Below are positions 47,876-47,954 of a DNA stretch of 47,954 nucleotides, in pieces. The DNA is taken from NCBI RefSeq assembly GCF_001074805.1, contig NZ_JUPI01000008.1, positions 1 to 47,954 of the forward strand, in the 5' to 3' direction. Position numbers and translations under genes: made by a program. Below the pieces are notes generated by a model. The model made no database searches and was not told where the DNA came from. It worked only from the letters and a program-made list of their open reading frames with translations. Every line of letters starts with the position of its first letter. Position 1 is the first letter of the stretch. Source of the stretch: Streptococcus parasanguinis. Lineage in GTDB: Bacteria > Bacillota > Bacilli > Lactobacillales > Streptococcaceae.

Positions 47876-47954
47876 GTGGGACAGAAATCGATCATTCGTT
47901 AGAATTCGATTTCGTCGTCCCACCTCCGCACAGTTGAGTAGGGCTGTAAAAGCT
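47876..47954. repeat. Left part of a hairpin-rich intergenic repeat after glpK
   Basis: GTGGGAC (47876-47882) pairs with GTCCCAC (47917-47923), and AAATCGA (47885-47891) with TCGATTT (47906-47912), giving a long stem. CAGTTGAGTAGGGCTGTAAA then begins the palindrome whose other half opens the window at position 1. It may double as the glpK terminator. Confidence 0.6.

Overview
The window is chromosomal DNA of a Streptococcus, most likely from the mitis/sanguinis/parasanguinis side of the genus. This rests on protein-level resemblance that I recall for LigA, AroA, TyrA, DagK and the DUF4300 lipoprotein, on a streptococcal preQ1-II riboswitch in front of queT, on low-to-mid G+C, and on classic sigma-A promoters and short hairpin/T-run terminators. 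The species cannot be fixed from this sequence alone. Both ends of the window lie inside the same kind of hairpin-rich intergenic repeat, as expected if a contig stopped in a repeat.

Positions 1-22475 are a conserved core: a MarR regulator with a tRNA-binding B3/4 protein; a GtrA-like membrane protein; preQ1-II riboswitch and queT; ligA, dagK and pulA; convergent ltaS (lipoteichoic acid synthase); a PUA-type rRNA methyltransferase; then the aromatic amino acid cluster aroD-aroE / aroB-aroC-tyrA / ylbF-like / aroA-aroK-pheA, closed by an LCP cell-wall ligase and a RlmD-type rRNA methyltransferase. Most aro genes overlap or nearly touch, so they are probably translationally coupled. Internal terminators split the cluster into several units.

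Positions 22476 to about 32800 are accessory and visibly A+T-richer. The 3' end of the rlmD gene is repeated in tandem with an exact 82-bp period, and a further copy lies 2.6 kb downstream. This is the footprint expected of elements that integrate at this gene end. The DNA between holds an AAC(6')-like acetyltransferase, an S51 peptidase-like gene, a stop-interrupted nucleotidyltransferase, a broken VOC gene and a TfoX-like gene, but no recombinase. Next come a DMT transporter with a histidine-rich tail, a second S51 gene (a 635-bp duplication at an offset of exactly 3300 bp), an APH-type kinase, an alpha/beta hydrolase, a DUF4336 protein, a RelB/RelE-type toxin-antitoxin pair, and an XRE regulator with a membrane partner. 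Many of these are small-molecule-modifying enzymes and several are decaying.

Positions 32800-36300 return to core-like genes: a secreted streptodornase-type nuclease, a 58-aa protein resembling a Fic antitoxin, and a neopullulanase under LacI/CcpA-like operators. Positions 36400-46140 are again variable: an RDD protein, a truncated NUDIX gene, two Ltp-repeat proteins (superinfection-exclusion family) with shared 3' ends, two unrecognised small genes, a DUF4300 lipoprotein, a CbrC-family protein, two CPBP membrane proteases flanking a divergent methyltransferase/TetR pair with a perfect 25-bp inverted repeat, and an ankyrin protein. The window closes with glpK.

No tRNA, rRNA, CRISPR array, insertion-sequence transposase or intact integrase was seen. 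The most interesting leads are the rlmD 3'-end repeat array with its decayed cargo, the Ltp pair, the TetR/methyltransferase palindrome with neighbouring CPBP proteases, and an N-terminal segment shared by a small soluble protein and one CPBP protease.
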